This document shows positions 33,919 to 43,354 of a DNA stretch of 64,000 bases, in pieces. A program made the position numbers and the translations under genes. The DNA is from Ruminococcaceae bacterium UBA1730. GTDB lineage: Bacteria; Bacillota; Clostridia; Oscillospirales; Acutalibacteraceae. Below the pieces are notes generated by a model that did no database searches, was not told the DNA's origin, and saw only the letters and a list, made by a program, of their open reading frames with translations. Where the stretch lies: the NCBI GenBank assembly GCA_002315935.1, contig DCII01000002.1:70869-134868 (forward strand). The letters are read 5' to 3'. The number at the start of each line of letters is the position of its first letter. Within the stretch, counting starts at the first letter, position 1.

Positions 33919-35589
33919 TTATTTGACCTCCCTGTGGGAATTTTTTAACATTTCTCTTGCAGAATCAAGCTGAAGAGCGGTAATCGCATCCCCTGCCGTG
34001 ATTCTTGCTATTTCATATGCTCTTGACTCTTCATCAAGAGGTTTAACATCGGTGAAGGTTTTGTTATTCTTTACCGATTTTTCTATTTTGAAGTGAGCAT
34101 CAGCCTGAGCCGCAATTCTTGCAAGATGGGTAACGCAGATAACCTGCCTTCCCTTTGAAACCTCATAAAGCTTCAACGCAATCTTTTCGGCGGCTGAGCC
34201 GCTCACACCTGTGTCAATTTCATCAAATATCATTGTGCCGATTGAATCCCTGTCGGAAAGCACATTCTTGATTGCAAGCATAATTCTTGAAAGCTCGCCG
34301 CCCGATGCGGTTTTTGCAATCGGCTTCGGCTCCTGACCCGGGTTTGCACTGAGCAGAAATTCAATCGCATCCGCTCCCCTTGAAGAAAGAGAGGTCTGTT
34401 TTCTGTCAACAACAAATCTGACCTTCGGCATATCAAGATAGGCAAGCTCTGCGGCAACATCCTTTTCGAATTTCTTCGCCGCCTTCATTCTGCTTTCCGT
34501 AAGCCTTGCCGAAAGAATCTTGATTTCGTCAGAAAGAGCGTAAAGCTGAGTTTCAAGCTCTGCTATTCTGTCATCGGAAATTTCAATTGATTCCTTTTCT
34601 TCAAGCATCTTTTCATATTTATCAAGAATTCCTGCTTCATCCGCACCGTATTTCATCGAAAGACGGTAGAGAAAATCAAGCCTTTCATCAATCTGTGCCA
34701 TTCTTTCGGGGTCATAATCAAAGCCGTCTGCAAGCCTTCTTATTTCAGCAGAACAGTCCGAAAGCTCATAAAATAATCCTCTTATATCCTTTGATGCTTT
34801 TTCGGCATCCCCGTAATATACCGCCGCTTCCTCAACGCTTTCTGCACATTCTTCAATTCCGGCAACAAGTCCGTTTTCGGCGGACAGGGCTGAATAAGCC
34901 TTTTCAAGAGCCTTCTTGACCTTTCCGCTGTGGGAAAGAAGCTCTTTTTCCTTTGAAAGCTCTTCTCTTTCGCCGATTTTCAGTCCGGCGGCTGAAATTT
35001 CTTCAATCTGAAAACTAAGATACGAAAGCCTTGAGGCTTTTTCATCTCTCGAATCATAGAGAGAATCAAGCTCTTTCTTGACGCTTATCAATCTGCTGAA
35101 AACCTTTTTGTATTCGGCACGCAGAGCATCGTTTTCCGCAAGCTTGTCAATAAATCCGAGATGTTTATCGGGCGAAAGCAAAGCCTGATTATCATGCTGA
35201 CCGTGAATATCAATAAGGGTTGCTCCGATTTCCTTAAGAGCGGAAACAGTTGCAGGGCAACCGTTTATTCTGCATGAATTTCTGCCTGCGGTATTCATTG
35301 AACGGCTCAGAACGAGAGTTTTATCGGGCATTTTTTCAATTCCCATATCATCAAGCAGATTTTCGGTTTCCGGCGAAATATCCGCAAATGAAGCATAGAC
35401 CTTTGCATCCTCTGCACCGTTTCTGATAAGCTCCCTTGAAGCTCTTTCGCCACGCACGGCATTTATGGCGTCGATAATAATTGATTTACCGGCACCCGTT
35501 TCGCCCGTCATAACATTCAGACCCGATTCAAAATTCAGCTCCGCACCTTCAATAACGGCAATATTTTCAATTTTTAAGCCGATGAGCAT
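33919..35589 (-). CDS. recN: DNA repair protein RecN
   Basis: SMC-like ATPase acting at double-strand breaks. The 556 residues carry Walker A (GETGAGKSIIIDAI) near the N-terminus, a long central coiled-coil region (about 150-360), the signature ASGGELSRIMLAIK and Walker B MIFDEIDTGVSG. It follows argR, the standard order in Firmicutes. Confidence 0.97.
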   Translation of the reverse strand: MLIGLKIENIAVIEGAELNFESGLNVMTGETGAGKSIIIDAINAVRGERASRELIRNGAEDAKVYASFADISPETENLLDDMGIEKMPDKTLVLSRSMNTAGRNSCRINGCPATVSALKEIGATLIDIHGQHDNQALLSPDKHLGFIDKLAENDALRAEYKKVFSRLISVKKELDSLYDSRDEKASRLSYLSFQIEEISAAGLKIGEREELSKEKELLSHSGKVKKALEKAYSALSAENGLVAGIEECAESVEEAAVYYGDAEKASKDIRGLFYELSDCSAEIRRLADGFDYDPERMAQIDERLDFLYRLSMKYGADEAGILDKYEKMLEEKESIEISDDRIAELETQLYALSDEIKILSARLTESRMKAAKKFEKDVAAELAYLDMPKVRFVVDRKQTSLSSRGADAIEFLLSANPGQEPKPIAKTASGGELSRIMLAIKNVLSDRDSIGTMIFDEIDTGVSGSAAEKIALKLYEVSKGRQVICVTHLARIAAQADAHFKIEKSVKNNKTFTDVKPLDEESRAYEIARITAGDAITALQLDSAREMLKNSHREVK

Positions 35590-35607
35590 AGTTTTTTCCT
35601 CTGAAAA

Positions 35608-36063
35608 TCATTCTGTAATTTCTTCAATTGCAGACTTCATGCGGTCTGCATCCTCGGGAGTTCTGCAAAGGGCAAAAATAGTGTCATCTCCCGCAAGAGT
35701 TCCTACAAGACCTTCCCAGTGCATTGAATCAAGAGCGGCACAGGCGGCCTGAGCCATACCAGTGTAACACTTGATAACGAGTGTGTTGCCGGCATAATCG
35801 GCATTGATAACCGAATGGGAAAAAATGCTTCTGTATTTGCCGATAAGCTCGCCCGAATCGCCCGAATCAACGGTATAACGGCTTCTTCCCAGCTCATCAA
35901 CCTTCTTCACAAGGCGAAGGTCCTTGATGTCTCTTGAAATTGTTGCCTGAGTTGTTTCGAAGCCAAGCTCCTGAAGCTTATTGAGAAGGTCAGTCTGGGT
36001 TGAGAGACAGTTCTGCTCAATAAGATTGATTATGGCTTCATGTCTTTTCTTTTTCATATCCAT
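35608..36063 (-). CDS. argR: arginine repressor
   Basis: Hexameric arginine-sensing regulator of 151 residues. The N-terminal winged helix is marked by LQELGFETTQATISRDIKDL and the C-terminal arginine-binding core by MHWEGLVGTLAGDDTIFALC. It represses arginine synthesis genes elsewhere in the genome; none are in this window. Confidence 0.96.
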   Translation of the reverse strand: MDMKKKRHEAIINLIEQNCLSTQTDLLNKLQELGFETTQATISRDIKDLRLVKKVDELGRSRYTVDSGDSGELIGKYRSIFSHSVINADYAGNTLVIKCYTGMAQAACAALDSMHWEGLVGTLAGDDTIFALCRTPEDADRMKSAIEEITE

Positions 36064-36071
36064 TTTCCTTT

Positions 36072-36920
36072 CTAATTGCGTTGAGCAAGTTTTTTATAAA
36101 GTTTATCAATGAAATTATCCGGCTTTATTCTGATGAAATCCGCAGTAAAATCCGCCGCCGATATTTCAATTCTGCTTGAGCTGTCAACAGATTTCAGCTT
36201 CTGACCGTCGGTTGAGCATCCGAGAATCTGACCTTCACCTGCAAAAACGGTTATCAATGCATCAGCTCTGAAAATAAGCGACCTGCTGACGAGCGAATGC
36301 GGACAGACCGGAGTCACAAGAATGCTTTCAAGCTCCGGGTCAACAACAGGTCCCCCTGCCGAAAGAGAATAAGCGGTTGAGCCTGTCGGCGTTGCAACAA
36401 CTATTCCGTCACAGATATAATCCTTCGCTTCGCCGGAATTGAACATAACATTAATTGCACTCATTCTCTGCTTTTCTTCGTTGGTAATGTAGCAATCATT
36501 GACACAGTAATCAGACCATATAACTTCGTTATCCTTGATGATGTCGGCTTTCAGCACCAGTCTTCTGTCTATCGAATAATCGCCGTCAATGATGCGTGAA
36601 AGCAAATCAAGCTCATCGCTTTCAATTCCTGCCATAAAAGCAAGTCTTCCGGCGTTTATTCCGAGAATCGGTTTATGGTTTATCGCCGCAATTTTTGCAC
36701 CGTGAATAATCGAACCGTCTCCGCCGACTGCAATAACCGCATCGCAGTTTTTCACCTCTGCATCAATATCACAGAACTCAGCAGCCGTGCATGAAAAATT
36801 ATTTCTGAATTCATAAGAAAAACAATATTCAGCATTCAATTCATCAAGTCTTTTGCAAACATCAACGGTTATCTTCTCCGCATCAAAACGGGTCAGATTC
36901 GGCATCAAAGCAATTTTCAA
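36072..36920 (-). CDS. nadK: NAD kinase
   Basis: Phosphorylates NAD to NADP with ATP. The 282 residues show the GGDGSIIHGAK motif (about 67-77), the NE/D-type NEEKQRMSAINV block and the conserved VVATPTGSTAYSLSAGGP. Confidence 0.96.
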   Translation of the reverse strand: MKIALMPNLTRFDAEKITVDVCKRLDELNAEYCFSYEFRNNFSCTAAEFCDIDAEVKNCDAVIAVGGDGSIIHGAKIAAINHKPILGINAGRLAFMAGIESDELDLLSRIIDGDYSIDRRLVLKADIIKDNEVIWSDYCVNDCYITNEEKQRMSAINVMFNSGEAKDYICDGIVVATPTGSTAYSLSAGGPVVDPELESILVTPVCPHSLVSRSLIFRADALITVFAGEGQILGCSTDGQKLKSVDSSSRIEISAADFTADFIRIKPDNFIDKLYKKLAQRN

Positions 36921-36938
36921 ATTATCACTTCCCCGGAA

Positions 36939-37748
36939 TTATTTATCAAGTTCTCCGTGAGAACGAAGAGCAAGCTCCGTTGCGGAGCCTTCCCAGAGCA
37001 TTTCTCCCTCTTCGGTCTTTTCAATGAACATAAGATATTCAATGTTGCCCTCCGGACCCTTTATCGGAGAAAAATCAACATCAATAACTTTAAATCCGTT
37101 TTCGGCGGCAAAGCCCGTTATTTCTGCTATTACATCGGCATGAACATTTTTATCTCTTACAACGCCTTTTTTGCCGATATTCTCTTTGCCGGCTTCAAAC
37201 TGCGGCTTGATAAGGCATACCGACCTGCCGCCGTCACGAAGCAGACTGTGCATAACCGGAAGAATGATTTTCAGCGAAATAAACGAAACATCAACCGATG
37301 CGAAATCAATTTCCTCGGGAATCTGCTCATGGGTGCAATATCTGAAATTGGTTCTTTCAAGGTTGACCACTCTTTCATCGGTGCGGAGCTTCCATGCAAG
37401 CTGACCGTAACCGACATCAATTGCATAGACCTTTTTTGCACCGTTGGTGAGCATACAGTCGGTGAAGCCGCCTGTTGAAGCTCCAATATCCATGCAAACG
37501 CAATCCTTCAAATCAAGATTGAAGCTTGCAACCGCTTTATGAAGCTTAAGGCCGCCTCTGCTGACATATGGATTAACAGCTCCCTTAACCTCAATCAAAT
37601 CCGTTTCCTTGACGGTTGTGCCGCCCTTGAGAGCCTTCTGACCGTTAAGGTAGACACTCCCTGCCATAACCATAGCCTTTGCCTTTTCTCTTGTTTCGGC
37701 AAGACCTCTTTCGAAAACGGCAACATCCAGTCTCATTTTTTCGCTCAT
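36939..37748 (-). CDS. tlyA: TlyA family rRNA 2'-O-methyltransferase
   Basis: A 269-residue protein with an N-terminal S4 RNA-binding domain (MRLDVAVFERGLAETREKA) and an FtsJ-type SAM methyltransferase domain opening with DIGASTGGFTDCML. Homologues 2'-O-methylate cytidines in 16S and 23S rRNA. The start overlaps the dxs stop by 4 bases. Confidence 0.92.
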   Translation of the reverse strand: MSEKMRLDVAVFERGLAETREKAKAMVMAGSVYLNGQKALKGGTTVKETDLIEVKGAVNPYVSRGGLKLHKAVASFNLDLKDCVCMDIGASTGGFTDCMLTNGAKKVYAIDVGYGQLAWKLRTDERVVNLERTNFRYCTHEQIPEEIDFASVDVSFISLKIILPVMHSLLRDGGRSVCLIKPQFEAGKENIGKKGVVRDKNVHADVIAEITGFAAENGFKVIDVDFSPIKGPEGNIEYLMFIEKTEEGEMLWEGSATELALRSHGELDK

Positions 37749-39592
37749 ATTGCCGCCTCCTCAATCATTTTTACTATACTGTCCGCATCAAGTCCGTAGC
37801 GTTTCATCAGGCTGTCGGCAGATGCATGAGTAACAAATTCATCATTGACCGCAGTTACATGATAACTGCAATTATAATTCTTTTCAAGAAGCATTGAACC
37901 GAGCTTTTCGCCGATTCCTCCGCTTTTCATGCCCTCTTCAAAAAAGAAAATATTTCTGCATCCCGAAAGCATTTCAAAAACCTTTTCGGGAATCGGTTTT
38001 ATTCTGTGAAGCTTGACAATTCTTGTTTTTATTCCCTTTGCGGAAAGTGTTTTATACGCTTCAACAACATTGAAAAACTCTCTGCCGTATGTAACAAGAG
38101 CTGTTTCGCCGTTTCCGAATTGCTCAACATCCTCGCACTTGGTTTCTTCATAGCCTGCACTTGCTCTCGGGTATCTGATAACAACAAGATTATCGTCTCT
38201 GTAAAAAGCGTTATACATAGCCTTTCTCAGTTCCTCATATGTTGCAGGAGAATAAACCGTTGTATTAGGAAGGCTCGAAAGAAGAGCAACATCAAATAAT
38301 CCCTGATGTGTTTCGCCGTCAACGCCGACAAAGCCTGCTCTGTCAACTGCGATAACCGACTTTATTCTCTGCAACGCTCCGTCATGAATCAACTGGTCAA
38401 CGCACCTTTGCATGAAGGTTGAATAGACCGCAAAAACCGGAATCATTCCACCTGCGGAAAGTCCGCTTGCAAAGGTTACTGCGTGTTCTTCGGCAATTCC
38501 CACATCAAAAAATCTTGACGGATATTCAGCGGAAAACTTCTCAAGACCCGTTCCGAGAGCCATTGCAGCTGTTATTGCACAAATCCTTTTATCCTTTGAA
38601 GCAAATTCACAGAGAGCTTTTCCGAATTCGGAAGAAAAGCTTCCTGACGAGCTTTTCGGTTCGCCCGTGTTAATATCAAATTTTGAAATACCGTGAAACT
38701 TTTCGGGAGAATTCTCCGCAAAATCATAGCCTCTGCCCTTGACGGTATTGACATGGAGCAGAACGGGACCGTTGACAAGCTTCGCCGTGTCCATCGCTTC
38801 GCAAAGCCTGTTAATATCATGACCGTCAATGGGACCGATATATTTGAATCCGAGGTCTTCGAAAAACGAGCTTGAATAGATTATGTTTTTGATAGCCGTT
38901 TTCAGCCTGAAAAGATGGTTTGAAAGCGACCTTCCGACTATCGGAATTCTGCGGAGAGCCTTTTCCGTTCCGGTTTTGAAGCGATAGTATTCGGGCTTCG
39001 CTCTGACAGATGCAAGGTATCTTGCCATCGCTCCGACATTTTCGGAAATTGACATTTCATTATCATTGAGAATAACAATAATTCTGTTATCCGTTGAGCC
39101 TGCATGGTCAAGAGCTTCATATACCATGCCGTTTCCGAAAGCACCGTCTCCGATAACCGCAACAGCATAATTTTTACTGCCCTTCAAAGCATTTGCGGCG
39201 GCAACTCCTGCCGCTCTTGAAACGGATGTTCCTGCATGACCCTCATAGAAGCTGTCATGCTCACTCTCGTCAGGGCGGACAAATCCCGAAATTCCGTTTT
39301 CAGTCCGAAGGGTTGAAAAATCTTTATTTCTGCCCGTGAGAAGCTTATGTGTATATGCCTGATGACCGACATCCCATATTATCTTATCCTGCGGTGAATC
39401 AAACGATTTATGAAGAGCAACAGTCAGCTCAACCGTTCCGAGATTTGAAGCAAGATGACCGCCTGTCTCGGAAACCGTATCAATGAGCTTCTGTCTGATT
39501 TCCGTGCAGAGAAGCTCAAGCTGAGAATCGCTCAACTGCTTGACTGCCCACGGACTTTCTATATGGCAAAGTATTTCTTCGGTTTTTTCCAT
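37745..39592 (-). CDS. dxs: 1-deoxy-D-xylulose-5-phosphate synthase
   Basis: First MEP-pathway enzyme, condensing pyruvate and glyceraldehyde 3-phosphate with thiamine diphosphate. The 615 residues hold the TPP/Mg motif VIGDGAFGNGMVYEALDHAG with LNDNEMSIS, the transketolase Glu in GIAEEHAVTFASGLS, and DRAGFVGVDGETHQG. With ispA next to it and ispH in the 16-kb region, three isoprenoid steps lie in this window. Confidence 0.97.
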   Translation of the reverse strand: MEKTEEILCHIESPWAVKQLSDSQLELLCTEIRQKLIDTVSETGGHLASNLGTVELTVALHKSFDSPQDKIIWDVGHQAYTHKLLTGRNKDFSTLRTENGISGFVRPDESEHDSFYEGHAGTSVSRAAGVAAANALKGSKNYAVAVIGDGAFGNGMVYEALDHAGSTDNRIIVILNDNEMSISENVGAMARYLASVRAKPEYYRFKTGTEKALRRIPIVGRSLSNHLFRLKTAIKNIIYSSSFFEDLGFKYIGPIDGHDINRLCEAMDTAKLVNGPVLLHVNTVKGRGYDFAENSPEKFHGISKFDINTGEPKSSSGSFSSEFGKALCEFASKDKRICAITAAMALGTGLEKFSAEYPSRFFDVGIAEEHAVTFASGLSAGGMIPVFAVYSTFMQRCVDQLIHDGALQRIKSVIAVDRAGFVGVDGETHQGLFDVALLSSLPNTTVYSPATYEELRKAMYNAFYRDDNLVVIRYPRASAGYEETKCEDVEQFGNGETALVTYGREFFNVVEAYKTLSAKGIKTRIVKLHRIKPIPEKVFEMLSGCRNIFFFEEGMKSGGIGEKLGSMLLEKNYNCSYHVTAVNDEFVTHASADSLMKRYGLDADSIVKMIEEAAI

Positions 39593-39595
39593 TCC

Positions 39596-40495
39596 TTAAT
39601 TTCTCCTGGTTGAAAGCTTGTCCGCAAGCTCCTTTAAAAATTCCGCTTCATCGCCGAAAATGTCAAGATTTCTCTTTGCATTTTCTGTAAGCTCCAAAGC
39701 ATATTCCGATGATTTTTCAAGACCGAGAAGCGAAACATAGGTTGATTTTCCTTTTTCGCCGTCGCTTCCGATTGGCTTGCCGAGAACGGCTTCATCGCCC
39801 GTTACATCAAGAATATCATCAACAATCTGAAAAGCAAGTCCGATTCCTGCACAATATTTTTCAGCCGCTTCAATCTGATTTTGGGTTGCTCCTGCACAGA
39901 TACAGCCCAGAAGAGCGGCAATTCTTATAAGCTCGCCCGTTTTGCATTTATCGGTTGCCTTTATTTCATCAAGAGTAGCTTTTCTGCCCTCGTTTTTGAG
40001 GTCCATAACCTGACCTGCTATCATTCCCGAACAGCCTGCGGCTTTTGCAAGCTCTGCCCCTGCTCTGACAAGCTTTGCAGGTTCATCATCGGCTGAAAGA
40101 AGAACCTCAAAGGCAAGCGACAGAAGTCCGTCTCCGGCAAGAAGTGCATTCGCTTCTCCGAAAACCTTATGGCTTGACGGCTTTCCTCTTCGCATATCGT
40201 CATTATCCATGCAGGGAAGGTCATCGTGAATGAGGGAATAGGTGTGAATCATTTCAACGGCAAGTGCGTAAGGAATTGCTTTTTCAACATCACCGCCGCA
40301 AATTCGGCAGAATTCAAGCGTCAGAACAGGTCTGATTCTTTTTCCTCCGTTTTCGAGAGAATAACGCATAGCTTCAAGCATCACTTCAAGTCCCGATGAT
40401 TCTCTGCCGCAGAATGCCGATTTCTCAAGATATGATTTGGCGGCATCGTTTATCTTCTTGATATATTCGCCGCCCCGTTCATCAAATATGCTCAT
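39596..40495 (-). CDS. ispA: polyprenyl (farnesyl) diphosphate synthase
   Basis: Builds short-chain prenyl diphosphates from IPP and DMAPP. The 299 residues contain the first aspartate-rich motif DDLPCMDNDDMRRGK and the second VDDILDVTGD, with GGKRIRPVL near the N-terminus. It overlaps xseB by one base. Confidence 0.95.
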   Translation of the reverse strand: MSIFDERGGEYIKKINDAAKSYLEKSAFCGRESSGLEVMLEAMRYSLENGGKRIRPVLTLEFCRICGGDVEKAIPYALAVEMIHTYSLIHDDLPCMDNDDMRRGKPSSHKVFGEANALLAGDGLLSLAFEVLLSADDEPAKLVRAGAELAKAAGCSGMIAGQVMDLKNEGRKATLDEIKATDKCKTGELIRIAALLGCICAGATQNQIEAAEKYCAGIGLAFQIVDDILDVTGDEAVLGKPIGSDGEKGKSTYVSLLGLEKSSEYALELTENAKRNLDIFGDEAEFLKELADKLSTRRN

Positions 40496-40692
40496 TATTC
40501 TCCGTCCTTTTCGCTGTTCAGCTCTGAAATTCTTATCCGGGCTTTTTCAAGTGCCTTTGCACACCTTGAAGCAAGAGATGTTCCTTCTTCATAAAGCTTA
40601 ATCATCTCGTCAAGCGAAAGATTTCCGTTTTCAAGCCTCTCAACTATCTCATCAAGGCGACCTGCCGCCTTTTCAAAAGTCATTTTTTCCAT
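40495..40692 (-). CDS. xseB: exodeoxyribonuclease VII small subunit
   Basis: A 65-residue helical protein with the family pattern AAGRLDEIVERLENGNLSLD and LYEEGTSLASRC. It binds XseA to form the single-strand DNA exonuclease. It starts one base after the xseA stop. Confidence 0.95.
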   Translation of the reverse strand: MEKMTFEKAAGRLDEIVERLENGNLSLDEMIKLYEEGTSLASRCAKALEKARIRISELNSEKDGE

Positions 40693-40693
40693 A

Positions 40694-41899
40694 TTATTCG
40701 CCTTTCACTCCGATAACTCTGCATTCCGCCGAACCTTTTCCGAGCCTGATGTTAATCATATCATCCGGCTTGAGTTCAGAGGATTCCTTTATGATTTTTC
40801 CGTCTTTTGAAGCAACCGAATAACCGCTTGCAAGAATTCTGACCGGGCTCATTGCATCAAGCTTTGCACATTTCTGCATGAGAGCGGATTTTTTTGCTTC
40901 AAGAATTCTTTCAGCCGCCGAATTCATCGCCATTGATGCCTTATCAAAACGGACAGAAAGATTGTCAATATAACTTTTCGGGCTTAACCTTTTGAGCTTA
41001 TTTTCAGCAAGCTCAAGATGCGAAAATGCGGCTTCAATTCTGCCGTTGACTGCCGAATTCATTCTGTATTCTGCACCGTAAACATTTTCAAGAAGTATTC
41101 TTATGTCGGGAACGGCAAGCTCTGCCGCCGCCGAAGGAGTCGGTGCACGAAGGTCTGCAACGAAATCGCAGATTGTGAAATCCGTTTCATGACCGACTGC
41201 CGAAATAACGGGAATTCTGCTTACCGCCACCGCTCTTGCAACAATTTCTTCGTTGAAAGCCCATAAATCTTCAACAGAACCTCCGCCCCTGCCGACAATA
41301 AGCACATCGGCGGCATTCCTCCTGTTGAATAACTCAATTGCATTTTTTATCTGCTCAGCGGCATATTCTCCCTGAACCGCAACCGGACAGACAACTATTT
41401 CCGTCAACGGATAGCGGCGTGAAATGACATTAATAATATCCCTTACCGCCGCACCTGTTTTTGATGTTACAACCCCAACCTTCTGCGGAAACCTCGGAAT
41501 GGGCTTCTTTCTGCTTTCATCAAAAAGCCCCTCTGCACAGAGCTTCTTTTTCAGCTGCTCAAACGCAATTGCAAGAGCACCTGCACCGTCGGGTTGCATA
41601 TCTTCTATATAAAGCTGATATTGACCGTCTCTTTCAAAAACATCAATCCTGCCTCTGACAATTACACTCATTGAATCCTCCGGCATGAATTTGAGCCTTG
41701 CATTTGCACCTTTGAACATGACCGCCTTTATCTGCGAAAACTCATCCTTGATGGTCATATAGAAATGACCCGTGCCGTAGTGATTTTTGAAATTCGAAAT
41801 CTCGCCTCGAACATAAACCGATTGAAGATTTGAATCCTGATTGACGATAGATTTGATATAACGGTTGAGCTGACTTACCGAAAGAACAAGCTTTTCCAT
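40694..41899 (-). CDS. xseA: exodeoxyribonuclease VII large subunit
   Basis: Catalytic subunit of 401 residues. An N-terminal OB-fold (VSQLNRYIKSI, VYVRGEISNFKNH, GTGHFYMTIKD) precedes the nuclease region (VGVVTSKTGAAVRDI, VGRGGGSVEDLWAFNEE, VISAVGHETDFTICDFVADLRAPTPS) and a C-terminal coiled coil. Confidence 0.97.
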   Translation of the reverse strand: MEKLVLSVSQLNRYIKSIVNQDSNLQSVYVRGEISNFKNHYGTGHFYMTIKDEFSQIKAVMFKGANARLKFMPEDSMSVIVRGRIDVFERDGQYQLYIEDMQPDGAGALAIAFEQLKKKLCAEGLFDESRKKPIPRFPQKVGVVTSKTGAAVRDIINVISRRYPLTEIVVCPVAVQGEYAAEQIKNAIELFNRRNAADVLIVGRGGGSVEDLWAFNEEIVARAVAVSRIPVISAVGHETDFTICDFVADLRAPTPSAAAELAVPDIRILLENVYGAEYRMNSAVNGRIEAAFSHLELAENKLKRLSPKSYIDNLSVRFDKASMAMNSAAERILEAKKSALMQKCAKLDAMSPVRILASGYSVASKDGKIIKESSELKPDDMINIRLGKGSAECRVIGVKGE

Positions 41900-41900
41900 T

Positions 41901-42833
41901 TCATTCAGCTCCTCTCACCGAAGCCAGCACTGCCGTACCGACTGCATTATCGCACGAATACTCGGGCTTGGCAAATTTTGCGTCAAACTTTGATGCAAGT
42001 CTTTCCCTGATTATGGAATTGCACATAACTCCGCCTGCATAAACAAGCGGAAGATTTCCGAATCCTTCGATTGCGGATTCCGTCATTTTCTCAAGAGTCT
42101 TGCCGATAAAATCAAGGCAGTATCTTGCAACATCTTCATTCCTTTCGCCCTGCTCAAGCATCTTTTTGCATTGATTTTCAACACCCGAAAGACTGCAATT
42201 TCCTCCCGAAACACAAATTTTCGGATTGAAAATTTTTTCGCTCGCAAGAGCAAGCTTTTCAATCGCAGGTCCGCAGGGAAATTCAAGCTTCATCATCACA
42301 CCTGCTCTGTCAACAGCCTGTCCGCAGTTGAGGTCTTTGGTTTCGCCGATTATCTCTGCTTTGAAAATTCTTTCTCTGTCCGGAGAAACGAGAAGCATTT
42401 CCGTTGTGCCGCCCGAAACATGAAAAGCGATGAATTTTTCGTTTTTCATTTCAAGCAAATCCACAGAGCAGAGAGCCGCCATAATGTGACCCGACTGATG
42501 TGAAAAGCAGTAAAGAGGTTTTTTAGTCACTGCCGAAATGCTCTTAGCCGTGTTAAGTCCCACAAGGAAGCAGGGCATATATGAGCCTTCCGCATCCCTC
42601 GGTTTTTCGGAAACACCGATTGCATCTATCTCTTTATCGAATCCGTCAAAAAGCTCGTCCATGAGCGAACCGATACGGTTGGTATGATGAAACACCGCAT
42701 CACTCTGACGAAGACCCTTTTCGCCGTGTTTTACGGGAAGAAGCATTCTACGCTGACGGATTTCTCCGCTTTCGGAATCATAGAGTGCAACCGAGGTTGT
42801 GTAGTTGCTCGTATCTATTCCGAGAGTAATCAT
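41901..42833 (-). CDS. Kae1/TsaD-like (peptidase M22) protein
   Basis: A 310-residue ASKHA-fold protein related to TsaD, the tRNA threonylcarbamoyladenosine factor, but shorter. LGIDTSNYTTSVALYD opens the fold; the metal-site motif is HQSGH in FSHQSGHIMAAL, and HVSGGTTEMLLV is the nucleotide loop. A regular TsaD is expected elsewhere. This shorter paralogue commonly sits between nusB and xseA in Clostridia; its own role is not known. It overlaps nusB by 4 bases. Confidence 0.83.
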   Translation of the reverse strand: MITLGIDTSNYTTSVALYDSESGEIRQRRMLLPVKHGEKGLRQSDAVFHHTNRIGSLMDELFDGFDKEIDAIGVSEKPRDAEGSYMPCFLVGLNTAKSISAVTKKPLYCFSHQSGHIMAALCSVDLLEMKNEKFIAFHVSGGTTEMLLVSPDRERIFKAEIIGETKDLNCGQAVDRAGVMMKLEFPCGPAIEKLALASEKIFNPKICVSGGNCSLSGVENQCKKMLEQGERNEDVARYCLDFIGKTLEKMTESAIEGFGNLPLVYAGGVMCNSIIRERLASKFDAKFAKPEYSCDNAVGTAVLASVRGAE

Positions 42834-43234
42834 TTTTTGATTTCCTCTTTGACGAACGAGCTTAATATTCCATTCACAAAGGAATAATCATCCTTCTCCG
42901 CATAGACCTTGCAAAGCTCAACAGCTTCGTTGATAACTACTCCGACGGGAGTATCAATATCGGAAAGAATTTCTCCGATTGCAATTCTCATAACTGCAAG
43001 GGCAACCTTTGAAATTCTGTTGATTTTCCAGCTGACCGAATATTTCTCGATAATCGCATCAATTTTTTCACTGTTTTCAAAAGTGAAATAGGCAAGATTT
43101 TTTGTGAATTTTGAAGCCGAAATACATTCTGTTTCAACAGCCATATCATAGATTTCCGAAAGCTCAACCTCCTGATTGAAGGATTTTTCGAAAATAAGGA
43201 TGAATGCCTGTTCTCTTGCTTTACTTGTTGTCAT
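42830..43234 (-). CDS. nusB: transcription antitermination factor NusB
   Basis: Helical RNA-binding factor of 134 residues acting with NusE in rRNA antitermination. Landmarks: SKAREQAFILIFEKSF, ISKVALAVMRIAIGEI and VVINEAVELCKVY with FVNGILSSF. The start is ATG 43234, 8 bases after GGAGG; the upstream in-frame stretch is leader. First gene of a run of about 15 leftward genes down to the M3 peptidase. Confidence 0.95.
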   Translation of the reverse strand: MTTSKAREQAFILIFEKSFNQEVELSEIYDMAVETECISASKFTKNLAYFTFENSEKIDAIIEKYSVSWKINRISKVALAVMRIAIGEILSDIDTPVGVVINEAVELCKVYAEKDDYSFVNGILSSFVKEEIKK

Positions 43235-43273
43235 TTTAACTTCCTCCGATATGCGCTGAACCGCCAATTCGGG

Positions 43274-43299
43274 AACGGCAGAATAATCTGCCATTCCGC
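43274..43299 (-). promoter_or_regulatory. hairpin in the nusB leader
   Basis: Leftward transcript GGAA.GGCAGA...TCTGCC.TTCC forms a strong stem about 40 bases before nusB, between its promoter and ribosome site. No T-run follows, so it is not a terminator; it may affect mRNA stability or leader regulation. Confidence 0.5.
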
Positions 43300-43309
43300 T
43301 TTGACGGTT

Positions 43310-43338
43310 ATTATATCATTAAATTATAAAATACACAA
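43310..43338 (-). promoter_or_regulatory. SigA-type promoter of the nusB operon
   Basis: Read leftward: TTGTGT (43338-43333), 17 bases, TATAAT (43315-43310). Confidence 0.7.
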
Positions 43339-43354
43339 GGTATTTTGCATATTT

